A stretch of DNA of 28,635 nt from Ectothiorhodospiraceae bacterium (GCA_024234875.1 JACKNM010000031.1:1-28635), one strand, 5' to 3'; positions 7,914 to 17,839 are shown, counted from the first letter of the stretch. Made by a program: numbers and translations. The notes: generated by a model not told the origin, from the letters alone.

Positions 7914-9485
7914 ATGACCGCGGCGCCCCCCTCGCTCGCCACGACGGCGCGGCCGACCACCCGCGCCATCGCGACGATCGTGCTCGGGCTGTTGGCGGGG
8001 ATCGCGATCGTGGTCGCGCTGCCGATCGTCGCCGGGATGTCGAAGAAGCTCCTGGTGCTCGGCGTCCTCGGGTCGATGTTCCTGGTCGCCGGGATCGCCG
8101 TCGGGCAGCCACGCCTCGCGCTCCTCTTCGCATGGGTCGGGTCGCTCACCTACGACCGCGCCTTCTACAAGCTGGCGCCGATTCTCGGCGACCATGGTGC
8201 CCACTCCGGCTACATCATCCTCTCCGACGCCTTCCTGGCGCTGCTGTTCGCGCTGTGGGCATGGGAGGTCACGGTCCTGCGCCGACCGTTGCGTCGGCTG
8301 AACCCGACGTTGCTGCTGTGGTTCGCTCCGTTCCCGCTGGTCGCGCTGGTCGGCGCGGTCGCCGCCGAGCGTCCGGAGTGGGCGCTCGTCGAGCTGCTGC
8401 GGTGGGGCAAGATCGCGGCCATCCTCGTCTACTTCGCGTTCAACATGGGACGCGCGGAATGGCTCGCCTGCGCCGCCGGTCTCGGCGCGGCTGCCTGCCT
8501 GCAGGCCGGGCTCGCGGTGCTCGAGGTGGTCGCCGGGCGCAGTGGCGTGCTGTGGCTGATCGGTCTCGGCACCGAGGTCGCCGACATCCCCAAGGGCTTC
8601 GAGCACGAGGCGTTCTACGGCACGCGTCGTGGCATCGGCACGATGAACCACCCGCCACATCTGGCGGACTACTTCATCACCGTGATCCCGATGTTCGTGG
8701 CGGTGATGCTCGGTGCGCGCGCCTGGCTCGCGCGGTTGCCCTCGGCCCTGGTGGTGGTTGCCGGGCTGGCCGGGCTGGGCGCGACGCTGTCGCGCTGGCC
8801 ATGGATGTTGATGGTGCTCGCCCTGGTCGCGGTGGCGGCGGTGCTGATGTGGCTGCGGCTCACCGATGCGCGACGCGTCCTCGGGCTCGCGGCGATGGGG
8901 CTGTTCGCCCTGATGCTCGCGCTGGCGCCCCTTCAGCAACGCATCATCGACCGCTTCACCGGAGACTTCCGCGAGTCCGTCGACTACCGACTCGAGGACA
9001 CCCGGGTCGCGCTCGCCATCTTCGCCGAGGCACCACTACTCGGCACCGGGATCAACAATTACCGCACGCGCCTGGTGGTGCACGACCCGCGCGCGAAGTG
9101 GGCGCTGAAGAACGAGCGCCTCGCCATCGACGTGGTGCAGGTGCGACTCATCGTCGCGCCGCTGAACCTGTATCTCTTCGTGCTCGCGGAGACGGGAATC
9201 ATCGGTTTCCTGGCCTATCTTCTGTTCCCCCTCGGCATCGCGCTCCATGGCATGCGCGCGATCGCGCGCACGCGCGGCGGCTGGCAGGCGGCTCAGGTCG
9301 GACTGCTGGTAGGGATGGGCGCGCTGCTCGCGGCGCAAGTGGTGGATCATGCGCTGTGGGCCGATCCGCTCCTGAACACGATGGCACTGGTCGGCGCCAT
9401 GCTGGCGGCAGCCCCGCGGGCCAGCCGCGAAGGGGCCGCCTATAATGCCCGGGTCCAGGGAGACACTCTCGGGAGAACGCCATGA
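7914..9485 (+). CDS. O-antigen ligase / Wzy-like polymerase family membrane protein
   Basis: The 523-residue protein is very hydrophobic, with about ten to twelve membrane helices. A large soluble loop lies between late helices. That loop region carries DYRLEDTRVALAIFAEAPL followed by GTGINNY, the arginine and PxxGxG pattern characteristic of the Wzy_C/O-antigen ligase superfamily. Members join or polymerise lipid-linked glycans on the periplasmic face of the inner membrane. Neighbouring exporter and glycosyltransferase genes support that role. Whether it acts as ligase, polymerase or protein O-oligosaccharyltransferase cannot be told from sequence. Its stop overlaps the start of the glycosidase gene (ATGA, 9482-9485), and a TATAAT sits within its last codons. 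Confidence 0.86.
   Translation: MTAAPPSLATTARPTTRAIATIVLGLLAGIAIVVALPIVAGMSKKLLVLGVLGSMFLVAGIAVGQPRLALLFAWVGSLTYDRAFYKLAPILGDHGAHSGYIILSDAFLALLFALWAWEVTVLRRPLRRLNPTLLLWFAPFPLVALVGAVAAERPEWALVELLRWGKIAAILVYFAFNMGRAEWLACAAGLGAAACLQAGLAVLEVVAGRSGVLWLIGLGTEVADIPKGFEHEAFYGTRRGIGTMNHPPHLADYFITVIPMFVAVMLGARAWLARLPSALVVVAGLAGLGATLSRWPWMLMVLALVAVAAVLMWLRLTDARRVLGLAAMGLFALMLALAPLQQRIIDRFTGDFRESVDYRLEDTRVALAIFAEAPLLGTGINNYRTRLVVHDPRAKWALKNERLAIDVVQVRLIVAPLNLYLFVLAETGIIGFLAYLLFPLGIALHGMRAIARTRGGWQAAQVGLLVGMGALLAAQVVDHALWADPLLNTMALVGAMLAAAPRASREGAAYNARVQGDTLGRTP
9418..9446 (+). promoter_or_regulatory. Possible internal promoter upstream of the glycosidase gene
   Basis: A perfect TATAAT (9441-9446) lies 36 bases before the ATG at 9482, inside the end of the ligase gene. 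At 17 bases upstream is GGGCCA (9418-9423), only 3 of 6 matches to TTGACA. The AT-rich hexamer stands out in this GC-rich sequence and could allow separate expression of the glycosidase and the genes after it. Confidence 0.45.
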
Positions 9486-11707
9486 CGACACGCACGCGCG
9501 CTCGTATCTGGCGCTCGCACCTCGGCAGCATGCTCGTCGCACTGCTCGCCGCGGTGGTGATTGCCGGTCTGAGCACCGGTTTCGAGCTCTTCCCCGCGGC
9601 CCGCGCGGCGGGGAACATGCTCGTCAATCCGGGCTTCGAGGAGGCGAACGGGCCGCTTCCCACCGGGTGGACGGTCAACGAGAAGGGCAAGGGCAAGGGC
9701 ACCGTCAGGGTGGTCGAGGGAACCGCGGTGGAAGGGCGCCGCGTCCTCTGGCTCGAGCCCAACGCGAGCAACATCACCAGGCGCGGCGAGGTCGATCCAC
9801 TCGGTGTCGGTCAGGGATTCAAGGCCGATGCCTATCGCGGCCAGACGCTGCATGTCGCCGGGATTCTGGCTGCCAGCGGCGGCGCGCGTGCGGTGCTCGG
9901 CCTGTATGCCCATCGCAGCGACGGCAAGGTGCTGTCGGCGCGCATCGAGCACGAGGACCGCGAGCCGGTCCGTCTGCAGGACTCGCTCACGCTCCCGAAC
10001 GACGGCAAGACCCTGTTCATCGTGTTGCTCGCCTTCGTCGAGGGACGCACGGGCACCGCGGGCTTCGACGATCTGTACCTCGGGACCGAGGCGCCGCAGC
10101 GCGCCGCCGCCCCCGCACCACCGACGCGTGCGGCACGTGGTGCGCCGGCGGCAGCGACCGCGCGCGGAGCCTCGGCCACCATCAACGTCGATGCGTCGGC
10201 GGTCGGGCGTGTGATTCCACGCACCCTCTACGGCGCCAACCTGGAGTGGATCTGGAACGCCAACGGTCTCTGGGATCCGGAGCGCGGCGCGATCGACCCT
10301 CGCGGTCTCTCCCTGACCCGCGATCTCGGCGTCTCGCAGCTGCGCTTCCCGGGTGGCATCTTCGCCGACTTCTATCACTGGCGTGACGGCATCGGGGCGC
10401 GGTCGAAGCGCGCCTCGCGCGCTCACTTCCCGGAAGGGCCGAGCTCGCGCCACGTCTTCGGCTCCGACGAGCTGGCGGACCTCGCCGAGCGGATCGGCGC
10501 CTCCGTCATGATCACGGCGAACATCGCCACCGGAACGCCGGAGGAGGCGGCCGACTGGGCGCGATACCTGCTGGCGAAACCCGGTCGGCCCGCGCTCGAT
10601 TGGGAGCTCGGCAACGAGAACTACGTGCGCAGCGACCTCCCGCGCTACCGCGAGGCGGGGATGCCGCCGGACGAGTACGTGAGGCGGGTGCGTCGTTTCG
10701 CCGCGGCGCTGCGGGCGGTGTCGCCGGATCTGCGCATCGGTGCGATCGCCGAGGAGAACTTCTCCTCGGTGGCGAGTCCGACGTACCCGACCTGGACCCG
10801 AGACGTGTTGCGCGGCGTCGGGGCCGACATCGACTTCATCTCGGTCCACAACGCCTACGCGCCGACGCTCGCCACCGGCGGTGGCGATCTGCGCTCGGTG
10901 TACCGCGCGATGCTCGCCGCGCCGGTGTTGGTCGCGCGAAACCTCGCCGAGGTCGACGCCAAGATCGCACGCGACGCCGGGGCGCAGGGCCAGGGCATCC
11001 GGATCGCGGTCACCGAGTGGGGCCCGAACTTCTCGATCGCGCTCGACAGCCCTTACCTGGACCACGTGAAGACCTTGGGCTCGGCGCTCTACGTGGCCAG
11101 CGTGATGAAGGCGTTCATCGAGTCGCCGCGCACCGACTATGCGCACTTCTTCAAGCTCTCCGACCCGCTGTGGATGGGCTGGATCGGCAAGCGCGGCGAC
11201 GAGCTCGTCGCCACCGCGCCCTACCTCGCGCTGCAGCTCTACGCGCGGTACTTCGGCGATCGCCTGGTGCACAGCGAGGTGCAGTCGGCGACCTTCGACA
11301 GCGCGACCACCGGCTGGGTGCAGGCCGTGCGTGGGGTGCCCTATCTCGAGGCGGTGGCGAGCACCAGCGGGGGCGGCGATCGCCTGCACCTGCTGGTGAT
11401 CAACAAGCACTTCGACGACGCGATCGACGCCGAGGTGTCCGTCCGCGGTTTCCGTCCCGCGCGCACGATCGAGGTGCACCAGCTCACGGGCACCGGCATC
11501 GACGCCCATACCGGCTCGACACTGCCGAAGGCGCCGGGGGTCAAGTGGGCGGAGCAGCGCTCGGATTCGGTCAACCCTCGATTCGCTCGGGGTGGTCCCG
11601 GCGAGGTGCGGACCACCCATTCGCAGGCGACGGTCGGTGCGGAGTCGTTCGTGTTCAGCTTCCCAGCACACTCGGTGACGGTGCTCGAGATGGTCCGTGC
11701 ACGCTGA
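9482..11707 (+). CDS. Exported GH51-like glycosidase (alpha-L-arabinofuranosidase-like) with N-terminal carbohydrate-binding module
   Basis: The 741-residue protein has a GGGAGAA ribosome-binding site and an N-terminal signal or anchor (positive residues, then MLVALLAAVVIAGLSTG). A jelly-roll carbohydrate-binding module of the CenC type follows (about 45-205, starting NMLVNPGFEE), then an Ala/Pro-rich linker. The catalytic clan GH-A barrel starts near 235. The acid/base is probably E379 in WELGNENY and the nucleophile E512 in VTEWGPN. The C-terminal beta domain resembles Alpha-L-AF_C. GH51 enzymes cleave terminal arabinofuranose or related sugars. Within an export operon it may trim, release or turn over the polymer, as glycosidases in other exopolysaccharide operons do. 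The actual linkage is unknown. Confidence 0.84.
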   Translation: MTTRTRARIWRSHLGSMLVALLAAVVIAGLSTGFELFPAARAAGNMLVNPGFEEANGPLPTGWTVNEKGKGKGTVRVVEGTAVEGRRVLWLEPNASNITRRGEVDPLGVGQGFKADAYRGQTLHVAGILAASGGARAVLGLYAHRSDGKVLSARIEHEDREPVRLQDSLTLPNDGKTLFIVLLAFVEGRTGTAGFDDLYLGTEAPQRAAAPAPPTRAARGAPAAATARGASATINVDASAVGRVIPRTLYGANLEWIWNANGLWDPERGAIDPRGLSLTRDLGVSQLRFPGGIFADFYHWRDGIGARSKRASRAHFPEGPSSRHVFGSDELADLAERIGASVMITANIATGTPEEAADWARYLLAKPGRPALDWELGNENYVRSDLPRYREAGMPPDEYVRRVRRFAAALRAVSPDLRIGAIAEENFSSVASPTYPTWTRDVLRGVGADIDFISVHNAYAPTLATGGGDLRSVYRAMLAAPVLVARNLAEVDAKIARDAGAQGQGIRIAVTEWGPNFSIALDSPYLDHVKTLGSALYVASVMKAFIESPRTDYAHFFKLSDPLWMGWIGKRGDELVATAPYLALQLYARYFGDRLVHSEVQSATFDSATTGWVQAVRGVPYLEAVASTSGGGDRLHLLVINKHFDDAIDAEVSVRGFRPARTIEVHQLTGTGIDAHTGSTLPKAPGVKWAEQRSDSVNPRFARGGPGEVRTTHSQATVGAESFVFSFPAHSVTVLEMVRAR

Positions 11708-11740
11708 GGGGGTCGGCGCCGTGTCGTGGGAGGGCCGGCG

Positions 11741-12553
11741 TTGATCGGTCTCGGGCGGTTGGTCCGCGCGCGCCGTCGCAATCCGCTGGTACGGCTCGGC
11801 GCACGACTGTGTCAACGCTATCTCGACTTCTACGAGAACGCCCACAACCTCACCGACTTCGCGCGCAACGGCGAGGCGTTCGTCCTCGCCGCGCTCCAGG
11901 GCGAGCCGGTCGAGCACGTGCTAGACGTCGGCGCGAACGTGGGCGATTGGGCCAGGCTCGCGGCCACGGCGCTACCGGATGCCGTGGTTCATTGCTTCGA
12001 GGTCTTTCCCGAGACCGCCGCCCGGTTGGCGACAAGGGTTGCCGATCTCGAGCGCGTGCAGGTCAACGCGTTCGGGCTCGGGCGCTGCGAGGGCGAGGTC
12101 CGGTTGAAGGTGTTCGACGAGTACGACGTCCTCACCACGACCGTGGACATCCCTCATCCTTACGCGCTGCGCCACGCCAGCGGGCACCTCTCGACCGGTG
12201 ACGCCTACCTCGCCGGCCGTGGTCTCGACCGCGTCGGCCTCGTCAAGATCGACGTCGAGGGCGCGGAGTACGAGGTCCTCGAAGGGCTGTCCACCGCGCT
12301 CGACGGCGGCGCAGTCGAGGTGATCCAGTTCGAGTACGGGACCGGGAGCATCGTGACCAAGCACCTCCTCTACGACTACTACCAGCTCCTGTCGCGGCGG
12401 GGATACGCGGTCGGCAAGCTCTATCCGAACTACGTCGAGTTCCGCGACTACGTGTTCGAGCACGAGGACTTCCGGGCCGGGAACTTCGTCGCCGTGCACC
12501 GCTCGCGCGCGGATCTCGTGGATCGACTGGGCAGGGGGCTGACGGGACGATGA
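11741..12553 (+). CDS. FkbM-family methyltransferase
   Basis: I place the start at TTG 11741, with GGGAGGG seven bases upstream; a GTG at 11726 would add five residues but has no good ribosome-binding site. The 270-residue product has motif I VLDVGANVGDW (60-70), acidic E87 after the second strand, and the FkbM hallmark VKIDVEGAEYEVLEGL in the second half. FkbM proteins are SAM-dependent O-methyltransferases, often of sugar hydroxyls in antibiotics and surface glycans, which fits this operon. It begins 33 bases after the glycosidase and overlaps the next gene by ATGA (12550-12553). Confidence 0.88.
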   Translation: MIGLGRLVRARRRNPLVRLGARLCQRYLDFYENAHNLTDFARNGEAFVLAALQGEPVEHVLDVGANVGDWARLAATALPDAVVHCFEVFPETAARLATRVADLERVQVNAFGLGRCEGEVRLKVFDEYDVLTTTVDIPHPYALRHASGHLSTGDAYLAGRGLDRVGLVKIDVEGAEYEVLEGLSTALDGGAVEVIQFEYGTGSIVTKHLLYDYYQLLSRRGYAVGKLYPNYVEFRDYVFEHEDFRAGNFVAVHRSRADLVDRLGRGLTGR

Positions 12554-13596
12554 CGGCGGGTGGACGCGAGGAGGGCGGTGCGGAGCAGGCGGCGAGGACG
12601 CCGAGGCCACGCGTCTCGGTGATCGTCCCGACCCGCAACCGGCGCGAGATGACGACCGAGCTGGTGCTCGCGCTGTGGGAGCAGACGCTGCCTCACGACC
12701 AGTACGAGATCATCGTCCTCGACAACCGCTCGACCGACGGCACGGCGGAGCGGATGCGCGAGCTCGCCGCGCGTAGCCCGTGCGCCATGACCTTCCACGT
12801 CATGCCCGAGAATCGCGGGCCGGCGCGCTCGCGCAACACCGGCGCGCAGATGGCGCGCGCCGACATCCTCGCCTTCACCGACAGCGACTGCATGCCGGTC
12901 GCGAACTGGCTCGAGCTCGGTCTCCCGGCCTTCGACGCCCCCGATGTCGCGATCGCCTCCGGCTCCATCCTGTATCGCCCGGGAAGCACGATCACGTTCT
13001 TCACCCGAGCCACCGGTGAGGTGCGCGGCCAGGCGCATCCGACATTCTCGTGGACCAACACGTTCTACCGTCGGTCGGTCTTCCTGGAGATGGGCGGCAG
13101 TGACGAGAGTCTCTGCTACTCGCAGTTCGGCAACGCCGCGGTCGATTGCGGCGACACCGATCTCGCGTGGCGAATCCTAGAGGCGGGGCACCGCAGCGCG
13201 TTCGTCTCCGACGCCACCGTGTACACCCAGCTCGAGAACCTGCCGCCACAGAAGTGGCTGCTCGAGCTGTCACGGATGTTCGTGGTGCCGGCGCTGATTC
13301 GTCGCCACCCGCAGCTTCGCGCGAAGATCCTCCACCATCGTGTGTTCCTCTACCCTTGGAGCGAGCCGTTCCTCCTCGCGGTGCTCGGGGCGGTGCTGGC
13401 GCTGGCCTGGCACCCGGTGGGGCTGGCGCTCGCGTTGCCCTGGCTGCACTGGACGGTGACCGCCGGCGGGGGCAAGGTCTCCATCGCGCGGCTGCCGCGT
13501 ATCGCGGCACGAATCGTCCTGCTCACCACCCGCCAGGCGATCACCGTGGCCATCATGCTCTACGGCAGCCTCCGATTCCGCGCGTTGGTGCTCTGA
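12550..13596 (+). CDS. GT2-family glycosyltransferase
   Basis: This 348-residue protein has the GT-A elements: VSVIVPTRNR (22-31), IIVLDNRSTDGT near 54-65, and the metal-binding DSD at 111-113. NRGPARSRNTGAQ precedes the DSD as usual in family 2. CGDTDLAWRILEAG carries the acidic pair near the catalytic base. The last 80 residues contain one or two hydrophobic segments (LLAVLGAVLALAWHPVGLAL), so it is likely membrane-anchored. It is the last gene of the coupled operon, overlapping the FkbM gene by ATGA. A role in adding a sugar to the exported glycan is inferred; donor and acceptor are unknown. Confidence 0.9.
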   Translation: MTAGGREEGGAEQAARTPRPRVSVIVPTRNRREMTTELVLALWEQTLPHDQYEIIVLDNRSTDGTAERMRELAARSPCAMTFHVMPENRGPARSRNTGAQMARADILAFTDSDCMPVANWLELGLPAFDAPDVAIASGSILYRPGSTITFFTRATGEVRGQAHPTFSWTNTFYRRSVFLEMGGSDESLCYSQFGNAAVDCGDTDLAWRILEAGHRSAFVSDATVYTQLENLPPQKWLLELSRMFVVPALIRRHPQLRAKILHHRVFLYPWSEPFLLAVLGAVLALAWHPVGLALALPWLHWTVTAGGGKVSIARLPRIAARIVLLTTRQAITVAIMLYGSLRFRALVL

Positions 13597-13711
13597 GAGT
13601 TACCGCGCTGGCGCTGGCGCCGGTGCGTGGCGACGTGGCTCAAGGGCGCGAGCACCCCGCCGCTATCCATCTCCTGAGCCGGCCCCCCTCTCCGGCGTCC
13701 ACCCGCGTGCC

Positions 13712-14653
13712 GTGTCGATTGCACAGACCATGAGCAAGGGCCCCGACGCGAACGCCCGTTCGCGCGAGAGCGTGACCTCGAGCGGGACCATCGGGGCCGC
13801 GATCGAGCGCATCGGAACGAAGTTCCTGGCCAACCTGCGCGACGATCTCGCGGGCGAGAGCGTGGTCTGGCCGTCGATTCCATCGGTGGTGGTGCGCGTG
13901 CGTGACACCATCCGTGATCCGAACTCCTCGGTCGACGACATCTGCGCCGCAATCTCGAGCGACCCGGCGGTCGCCTCGCGCGTGGTGGCGATGGCCAACA
14001 GCGTGCTCTACATCGGCATGCGCCCGTGCGACACCCTGCGCGACGCGATCGTCCGGCTCGGCGGCGACGTCCTCAACCACGTGGTGATGGTGCTGGTCGT
14101 GGCACGGGTGTTCAGCGTCGGCCAACGTCGTCGCATTCAGCGCCACCTCGTCGGGCTGTGGCGACACAGCAATCAGGTGGCGGCGCTGAGCGAGCGCATC
14201 GCGGCCGACCACGCGAAGCTGCGACGCGACGTCGCCCTGCTCGCGGGGCTCGTCCACGACGTGGGCAAGATCCCGCTTCTGGTGCAGGCCGAGCGGCTAC
14301 CGAGCGTGATGGGCAATGCCGCGCTCCTCGACGCGCTGCTGACGCGGTTCCACGGGCAGGCAGGGCACCTGGTGCTCGACTCCTGGCGCTTCCCGTCCGA
14401 GATCACGCTGGCGAGTGTCGGGCACGAGTCGTGGCAACAGGTGCGGCAGGGGCCGGTCGACTACGTCGACGTGGTGACCGTGGCCAATCTGTTGTCGCAC
14501 TGCGACCACGACGATCCGTACGCGCTGGTGCCGATCGCGAAGATCCCGGCAGCGCGTCGCCTCGACCTCGGACCCGAGCGCCTGGCGACGGTGGTGGAGG
14601 AGGCGGCGGAGCGCGCCGCCGAGCTGCTCGCGGTGGCCACGGGCAAGGCCTGA
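13712..14653 (+). CDS. HDOD-domain regulatory protein
   Basis: The frame encodes 313 residues from a GTG at 13712; an ATG at 13730 would drop six residues, and neither has a good ribosome-binding site. An HDOD domain covers about 51-250. Typical elements are FLANLRDDL before the domain, WPSIPSVVVRVRDTI, ISSDPAVASRVVAMANS and the RLGGDVLNHVV helix. It keeps RHS (151-153) and an HD pair (H182-D183) in GLVHDVGK, although most HDOD proteins are not metal phosphohydrolases. HDOD proteins usually act in signalling or protein-interaction roles (chemotaxis, surface and stress responses). It stands alone between the glycan operon and a convergent transporter gene, with 115 bases upstream (13597-13711) showing no clear promoter. 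Confidence 0.88.
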   Translation: MSIAQTMSKGPDANARSRESVTSSGTIGAAIERIGTKFLANLRDDLAGESVVWPSIPSVVVRVRDTIRDPNSSVDDICAAISSDPAVASRVVAMANSVLYIGMRPCDTLRDAIVRLGGDVLNHVVMVLVVARVFSVGQRRRIQRHLVGLWRHSNQVAALSERIAADHAKLRRDVALLAGLVHDVGKIPLLVQAERLPSVMGNAALLDALLTRFHGQAGHLVLDSWRFPSEITLASVGHESWQQVRQGPVDYVDVVTVANLLSHCDHDDPYALVPIAKIPAARRLDLGPERLATVVEEAAERAAELLAVATGKA

Positions 14654-14674
14654 TCGCGTCGCCTGCGCACGCTC

Positions 14675-15256
14675 TCAGGTCGCGAAGATCGCCACCACCG
14701 AGCCGGCCGCGAACAGCGCGAACAGTGCCGCCGCCCCACGGTGCATGAGGCGCGCCGGGATTCGTCGCAGCCAGGTCGCGCCGACCACGATCCCGATCAG
14801 CGAGACCGCCCAGAGCGCGAGCGTTCCGCCGACGAAGACCGACCACGGGCTGCCGGTGCCGGCGCCGAGCGTCACCATCGTGAGCTGCGTCTTGTCGCCG
14901 AGCTCGGCGACGAGAATGAGCGAGAAGCTGGTCATCACGATGCCCGCAGCGCGGCCGGCTCCCGCCTCGACGTCGACCGACTCGTCCTCGTCGGCATCGC
15001 GCCACGACCGCCAGGCGAAGAACGCAAACAGGACGGCACCGACCGCCAGCACCGCGTCGCGGGGCACCAGGCCGGCGAGGGCGTCGCCCACCAACACCGC
15101 CACCACGTTCAGCAGCACGAACGCCGCCATCACGCCGACCGCGACCGGCACCGCGCGGTGTCGCTGCGCGAGGGTCATCGCGATGAGCTGCGTCTTGTCG
15201 CCCATCTCGGCGAGGAACAGCAATGCGAACGACGAGCCGATGATGGACAGGCTCAT
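14675..15256 (-). CDS. GDT1/TMEM165 (UPF0016) family cation transporter, probably Mn2+
   Basis: This 193-residue membrane protein has two inverted three-helix halves, each beginning with the family signature: EMGDKT at 17-22 and ELGDKT at 118-123. The acidic residues of these motifs form the cation site in the family. An acidic cytoplasmic loop (DADEDESVDVEAG) separates the halves. Bacterial members export manganese, and eukaryotic ones move Mn2+/Ca2+ into the Golgi. The ATG has AAGGGGT just upstream. No yybP-ykoY manganese riboswitch is visible, but an FNR-like box is centred 75 bases before the start. Convergent with the HDOD gene (21-base gap) and 78 bases downstream of the MFS gene, so it may also be read from there. 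Confidence 0.92.
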   Translation of the reverse strand: MSLSIIGSSFALLFLAEMGDKTQLIAMTLAQRHRAVPVAVGVMAAFVLLNVVAVLVGDALAGLVPRDAVLAVGAVLFAFFAWRSWRDADEDESVDVEAGAGRAAGIVMTSFSLILVAELGDKTQLTMVTLGAGTGSPWSVFVGGTLALWAVSLIGIVVGATWLRRIPARLMHRGAAALFALFAAGSVVAIFAT

Positions 15257-15324
15257 GCCCGGACCCCTTGGATTGTCGGATGCGGGAGGGGCGAGGAGTC
15301 CACCATCGCGCGCCTCACTTGCGG

Positions 15325-15338
15325 TTGATCTGGATCAT
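15325..15338. promoter_or_regulatory. FNR/Anr-type box upstream of the GDT1 transporter
   Basis: TTGATCTGGATCAT matches the FNR/Anr/CRP-family consensus TTGAT-N4-ATCAA at 9 of 10 defined positions. It overlaps the MFS stop codon and is centred at 15331.5, upstream of the GDT1 ATG at 15256. With FNR at -41.5, transcription would start near 15290, and TGGACT (minus strand, near 15297-15302) could be a weak -10. Sequence match only. Confidence 0.5.
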
Positions 15339-16597
15339 CTCCGCCCGGTCTCTCCGGCCGCGGGCAGTGGTCCCTCACGGACCGCGAGGACGCACAGCAG
15401 ACCGACCGCGAGCCCGACCAGCAGGATCACGAAGGCCTCACGGTACGCGTCGAGCGCATAGGTCCTCGCGCCGCCGACCATGGTGCCGTTCCAGTCACGG
15501 TCGAGCAACCAGCCGATGGCCGGCTGGAACAGGGCGCCGGCGCCGGTCACCAGTGCATTGACCAGGCCGATCGCGGTCGCGCTCAGCTCCGGCGGGTTGG
15601 CCTCGCGGGCGAGCGCGAAGGTCACGATCTGGGTCGAGCCGCCGAGGCCGACGCCGAAGCACAGCGCGCCGGTGGCCCAGACCGGGGTCGGCAGCCAGAT
15701 CACCCCCGCCAGACACCCCATGCAGACCGAGAGCCCGACCATCATCGGCAACCGACGCCGGTGCAGCCGATCGGAGAGCCATCCCGCGAGCGGCGCGCCG
15801 ATACCCCAGCCGAGGAAGGTCAGCGAGGCGATCGCCCCGGCGCCCGCGCGGTCGAGGCCGTGTAACGCCTGGAGGTAGGGCACGCCCCACAGCCCGGCGA
15901 AGGCGAGGAGGGGGCCGGTCGCGCCGAGCCCGGCCATCGCGCACAGCCAGGTCTGCGGGTTGCGGAGCACGCCGCCGAGGCCCCGCATCATCGACCCGAG
16001 ACCGCCCTGCCCGTGGCCGCGGTCGCGCACGAACGCCCACGCCGCCACCGCCACCACCAGTCCGCCGATGGCGAGGACGCCCATCGCCGGCCGCCAGCCG
16101 TGGGCATCGACGGCGAGGCGCAGCGGGGCCTGACCGAGCATGCCGCCCGCCATCCCGGCCATCATCGACAGACCCGAGAGCAGCGCGAACCGGGCCGGCG
16201 GCAGCCACAGGCCCGCAACCGTCACCGCGCCGACCAGGCTGAACGCCGCGCCGGCACCGAGCAGGAAGCGTCCGATCGAGGCCTCGACGATGTCGCCGGC
16301 CAGCGCGAAGCCGAGCGTGCCGGCGCCGCAGACCAGCGCCGCGATCGCGATCGGACGGCGCGGCCCGAAGCGATCGAGGATCATTCCCACCGGGATCTGC
16401 ATCCCCGCGTAGCCGTAGAAGTACAGCGCCGAGAGCTGCCCCAGCAGGGCGCCGGAGGCGGCGAAGTCGCGCATCAGCTCCTCGACCATCACGCTCGGGG
16501 AGACCCGGAGCACCCAGGCGTAGAAGAAGAACCCGGCGCCGGTCAGCCAGCCGAGGAGCGCGAGGCTCGAACGGCGCGCGTGCACGCCGGTGGTCAT
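15335..16597 (-). CDS. Major facilitator superfamily transporter
   Basis: The 420-residue protein has about twelve membrane helices in two halves. Between helices 2 and 3 is the MFS motif A region GMILDRFGPRRPIAI, and its counterpart in the second half is GWLSDRLHRRRLPM. The N-terminal helix GWLTGAGFFFYAWVLRVSP and the following helices resemble bacterial MFS carriers of organic anions or sugars. The substrate cannot be predicted. It is divergent from the acetylpolyamine amidohydrolase gene and upstream of the GDT1 gene on the same strand. No clear ribosome-binding site is seen before the ATG at 16597. Confidence 0.9.
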   Translation of the reverse strand: MTTGVHARRSSLALLGWLTGAGFFFYAWVLRVSPSVMVEELMRDFAASGALLGQLSALYFYGYAGMQIPVGMILDRFGPRRPIAIAALVCGAGTLGFALAGDIVEASIGRFLLGAGAAFSLVGAVTVAGLWLPPARFALLSGLSMMAGMAGGMLGQAPLRLAVDAHGWRPAMGVLAIGGLVVAVAAWAFVRDRGHGQGGLGSMMRGLGGVLRNPQTWLCAMAGLGATGPLLAFAGLWGVPYLQALHGLDRAGAGAIASLTFLGWGIGAPLAGWLSDRLHRRRLPMMVGLSVCMGCLAGVIWLPTPVWATGALCFGVGLGGSTQIVTFALAREANPPELSATAIGLVNALVTGAGALFQPAIGWLLDRDWNGTMVGGARTYALDAYREAFVILLVGLAVGLLCVLAVREGPLPAAGETGRR

Positions 16598-16701
16598 GCG
16601 GTCGGGTGAACGGGGCGGGAGGGTGACATCGAGGTCGCCACGGCAGGCCGGCGCGAAGGGTACCAGCTCGGTGGCCGCCGAGGCGTGTCGCGGGACGGTA
16701 C

Positions 16702-16730
16702 GAGACGCCCCGACGCCGGCGGGCTATGCT
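16702..16730 (+). promoter_or_regulatory. Possible promoter for the acetylpolyamine amidohydrolase gene
   Basis: GAGACG (16702-16707) and TATGCT (16725-16730) are 17 bases apart, with 3 of 6 and 4 of 6 consensus matches. Transcription would start about 50 bases before the GTG at 16789. The rest of the 191-base divergent region (16598-16788) shows no other structure I can support. Confidence 0.33.
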
Positions 16731-16788
16731 CGGCCGCGTCGAGCGAGCCGTTTCGCGCCCGCCCCGGGGACCTCGAGGAGACCGCGCC

Positions 16789-17817
<1,029 letters not shown>

Positions 17818-17839
17818 GCGCGCGCCGTCGGCCGGCGAA

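Noticed and set aside
6813..8939. Long open frame antisense to the ABC exporter and ligase genes
   Set aside because: It is rich in Arg, Gln, Glu and His with no domain pattern, as expected for the shadow of genes in GC-rich DNA; the plus-strand genes have clear motifs.
9440..11917. Long open frame antisense to the glycosidase gene
   Set aside because: No family motifs and a composition typical of a shadow frame; the opposite strand encodes a recognisable glycosidase.
14654..14674. Terminator between the convergent HDOD and GDT1 genes
   Set aside because: Only short, weak complementary segments are visible and there is no T-tract.
15257..15324. yybP-ykoY manganese riboswitch before the GDT1-type gene
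   Set aside because: The leader lacks the conserved sequence blocks and is too short for the full fold.
16726..16788. ATG at 16726 as the start of the amidohydrolase
   Set aside because: The extra 21 residues are unlike the family; the GTG at 16789 has a ribosome-binding site and gives numbering that fits the characterised enzyme.
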